Position numbers and translations under genes: made by a program | NCBI GenBank assembly: GCA_014859215.1 | Contig: JACUUS010000040.1 | Coordinates: 1-14,691 of the forward strand | Length of the DNA stretch: 14,691 nucleotides | Reading direction: 5' to 3' | From: Dehalococcoidia bacterium | GTDB lineage: Bacteria > Chloroflexota > Dehalococcoidia > SZUA-161 | Notes under the pieces: generated by a model | What the model saw: only the letters and a program-made list of their open reading frames with translations | The model's database searches: none | What the model was told of the DNA's origin: nothing | Shown: positions 13,284 to 14,691 of the stretch, in pieces | Layout of the letters: every line of letters begins with the position of its first letter | Numbering within the stretch: position 1 is the first letter of the stretch

Positions 13284-13934
13284 ATGCTTGTTCTTGCTCA
13301 TGCGGGGATCGCGCTGGGGGCGGTCCTCCTGGTGGAAAAGTTGAGCAGCGGCCCGCCGGCGAATCCGGGCAGGGCAGGCTGTGTCGAAGCTGCGGCGCCC
13401 TTGAGCGGCAGGCTTAAGGGCCGGGCGGGCCCATTTGTCCGCAGCCTGGACCTGAGGTTCCTGTTGCTGGGCGCCGTGCTGCCGGACATGATCGACAAGC
13501 CCATCGGGCAGTATTTCTTCAGGGAGACCTTCAGCAACGGGCGCATATTCTCCCATTCCCTGCTTTTCTTCGTCGTCATGTTGCTGGCGGGCCTGATCAT
13601 CCTCCGGGTTTACCACAAGACCTGGATTCTTGCTCTCGCTCTTGGGCTTCTGACCCATCTCTTCCTCGACGGGATGTGGGCGGCGCCGGAGACACTGCTG
13701 TGGCCCCTGTTCGGGTCATTTCCTCGTGAGGACCTTACAGAGTGGACCGCCCGGATCCTGCACGACCTTTTCGTCAACCCGGCGGTATACTTCTTCGAGT
13801 ACGTGGGCGCACTCGTCGTGGGATGGGCCGGGGTGAGGTTGTTCGAAGAGAAGAGACTGGGCGCTTTTCTCAGGAACGGGCTCTTCTTCCCTGAGTCAGT
13901 AGCGCATAGCAATGAGAACCGGGTGAAGCTGTGA
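13284..13934 (+). CDS. YdjM/DUF457-like membrane-bound metal-dependent hydrolase
   Basis: 216 residues from ATG 13284 (GGGAG 9 nt upstream, 2 bp after the previous stop); a longer frame to 13143 merely overlaps the upstream gene. About four hydrophobic segments (2-18, 56-72, 89-108, 113-128) plus one at 165-186. Conserved-looking polar residues sit at membrane edges: H6, LGAVLPDMIDKP (62-73), RIFSHSLLF (87-95) and LTHLFLDGMW (123-132). This is the His/Asp pattern of the 'LexA-binding, inner-membrane-associated putative hydrolase' family. The family's chemistry is poorly defined; several members are only inferred metal hydrolases. Placement in an operon with a polysaccharide hydrolase suggests an envelope or lipid-linked substrate, but this is speculation. 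It converges on the response regulator gene. Confidence 0.72.
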   Translation: MLVLAHAGIALGAVLLVEKLSSGPPANPGRAGCVEAAAPLSGRLKGRAGPFVRSLDLRFLLLGAVLPDMIDKPIGQYFFRETFSNGRIFSHSLLFFVVMLLAGLIILRVYHKTWILALALGLLTHLFLDGMWAAPETLLWPLFGSFPREDLTEWTARILHDLFVNPAVYFFEYVGALVVGWAGVRLFEEKRLGAFLRNGLFFPESVAHSNENRVKL

Positions 13935-13951
13935 TAGATTCCTGTCTGGGT

Positions 13952-13987
13952 CGCGGCTCCGCCGCAAAAGCGAGGGTCAGAAGACCC
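13952..13987. terminator. Small hairpins between convergent genes
   Basis: GCGGC-TCC-GCCGC (13952-13964) followed by AAAAG, and GGGTC-AGAA-GACCC (13974-13987). They occupy the 55-bp gap between converging stop codons, where terminators are expected. Neither has a T-run on the + strand; on the minus strand the AAAAG between them reads as CTTTT after the second hairpin. Confidence 0.4.
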
Positions 13988-13989
13988 GG

Positions 13990-14691
13990 CTAGCTATTGC
14001 CCACCGGGTCCTGATAGATCTTCTCACGACGCTGGTGCCCGTTATGGTCGGGCTGCACCGAGATCCATCCGTTGCGGATAGCCAGGAAAACGGCATGGGC
14101 CCGGTCGTTTGCGTTCAGCTTCCTCAGTATGGCGCTGACATGGTTCTTGATCGTCTGCTCGCTTATGCCCAGGAGATTGGCTATACGCTTGTTGGAGTTG
14201 CCTTCGGCGATATGTGTCAGTATCTGTATCTCTTTTGACGTCAGCGGAGCCGTGATCTCCTCCAGGGTCTTCCCCATGGAGGACATGTCCTGGAACTGCC
14301 TCAGAACTCTCCAGGCCACCTTGGGCCTGGTGCTGACGCTGTCGTTAATCGGGTACTCGCCGGCCGCTGCCCTCTTCATAATCGCGACGAGCTCTGTCGG
14401 AGAGCACTGCTTGCTGCGGAGATATGCGACGGCGCCGATCTTGATTACTTCGAAAAGCTCGTCGTCGTCATCTTCCGGGTTTGCGCTCAGCATCACGACC
14501 TTGGTGCCGGGGAAGTTACGCGCGATCCTCTTGCCGAGGTCGAGCCCGTTAAGAAACGGGTAGCCTATGTCGAGCATCACTACATCCGGGGAGGCGCTGG
14601 CTATTTCGGCCATCGCGTTACTTCCGTCTTCCAGCGGGTCGCATTCCACGACATCCATCGACTCGGGGTTGTCGCCCTGGGACAGGGCCTG
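13990..14691 (-). CDS. NarL/FixJ (LuxR-type) response regulator, N-terminus beyond window edge
   Basis: 233 residues are visible, open to the right edge with no start inside the receiver's first strand: an internal ATG at 14658 gives 222 residues but lacks the acidic pair and first helix of the domain, so the true start lies outside. Receiver domain: VVMLDIGYPFLNG with the phospho-acceptor Asp (residue 41 of the visible part), then VVMLSAN. In place of the usual GYLLKD it has AYLRSKQ, so the conserved Lys is shifted by one. It also has an acidic DDDDE run. The C-terminal part is a LuxR-type HTH: LTSKEIQILTHIAEGNSNKRIANLLGIS then QTIKNHVSAILRKL. It would be a DNA-binding activator or repressor; no cognate kinase is in the window. 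Target genes are unknown; pel genes are possible but unproven. Confidence 0.9.
   Translation of the reverse strand, partial: QALSQGDNPESMDVVECDPLEDGSNAMAEIASASPDVVMLDIGYPFLNGLDLGKRIARNFPGTKVVMLSANPEDDDDELFEVIKIGAVAYLRSKQCSPTELVAIMKRAAAGEYPINDSVSTRPKVAWRVLRQFQDMSSMGKTLEEITAPLTSKEIQILTHIAEGNSNKRIANLLGISEQTIKNHVSAILRKLNANDRAHAVFLAIRNGWISVQPDHNGHQRREKIYQDPVGNS

Noticed and set aside
12190..13284. 364-codon minus-strand frame
   Set aside because: Antisense to the end of the GGDEF/HD-GYP gene and all of the third hydrolase, both with clear domain motifs; no ribosome site or family features.
1..14691. CRISPR arrays, tRNA/rRNA genes, insertion sequences, phage genes
   Set aside because: No regularly spaced repeats, no tRNA-like GTTCRANYC/cloverleaf pattern, no transposase or integrase motifs were seen in any frame.

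Overview
The window looks like chromosome from a moderately GC-rich Gram-positive, most likely a member of the Clostridia. Several genes start with TTG or GTG behind near-perfect Shine-Dalgarno sequences, and no outer-membrane export genes are seen. This taxonomic call is an inference from style, not from a marker gene. The theme is synthesis, remodelling and c-di-GMP control of an amino-sugar exopolysaccharide of the Pel type.

Layout. 1-288 (-) is the N-terminal end of glmS (glucosamine-6-phosphate synthase), cut by the window edge. 518-2746 (-) is a secreted hydrolase with a spherulin-4/Sph3-like TIM barrel, an Ig-like domain and two DNRLRE-like domains. About 3000-3206 (-) is a tiny Cys-rich protein with its own promoter and terminator. 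3527-4381 (-) is a membrane-anchored paralogue of the hydrolase. After a 401-bp intergenic region with several inverted and direct repeats comes a + strand operon: pelF-like glycosyltransferase (4783-6171), pelG-like flippase/transporter (6152-7495) and a UDP-sugar 4,6-dehydratase-like SDR (7526-8383), closed by a 14-bp perfect-stem terminator. Converging on it is a GalE-like UDP-hexose(NAc) 4-epimerase (8506-9465, -). Divergent from the epimerase is a large membrane protein with GAF, GGDEF and HD-GYP domains (9706-12303, +). Then come a third hydrolase paralogue without a signal peptide (12523-13281, +) and a YdjM/DUF457-like membrane hydrolase (13284-13934, +). A LuxR-type response regulator (13990 to the right edge, -) is truncated by the window.

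How they may work together (inference). GlmS feeds UDP-GlcNAc, the epimerase would make UDP-GalNAc, PelF would polymerise it and PelG would carry the chain across the membrane. The three spherulin-4-like barrels are candidates for cutting the GalNAc/GalN polymer in three compartments: outside (with carbohydrate- or wall-binding domains), at the membrane, and inside. The TM-GAF-GGDEF-HD-GYP protein could set local c-di-GMP and might stand in for PelD. No pelA deacetylase, pelB, pelC, pelD or pelE is visible here, so the system is either split or non-canonical.
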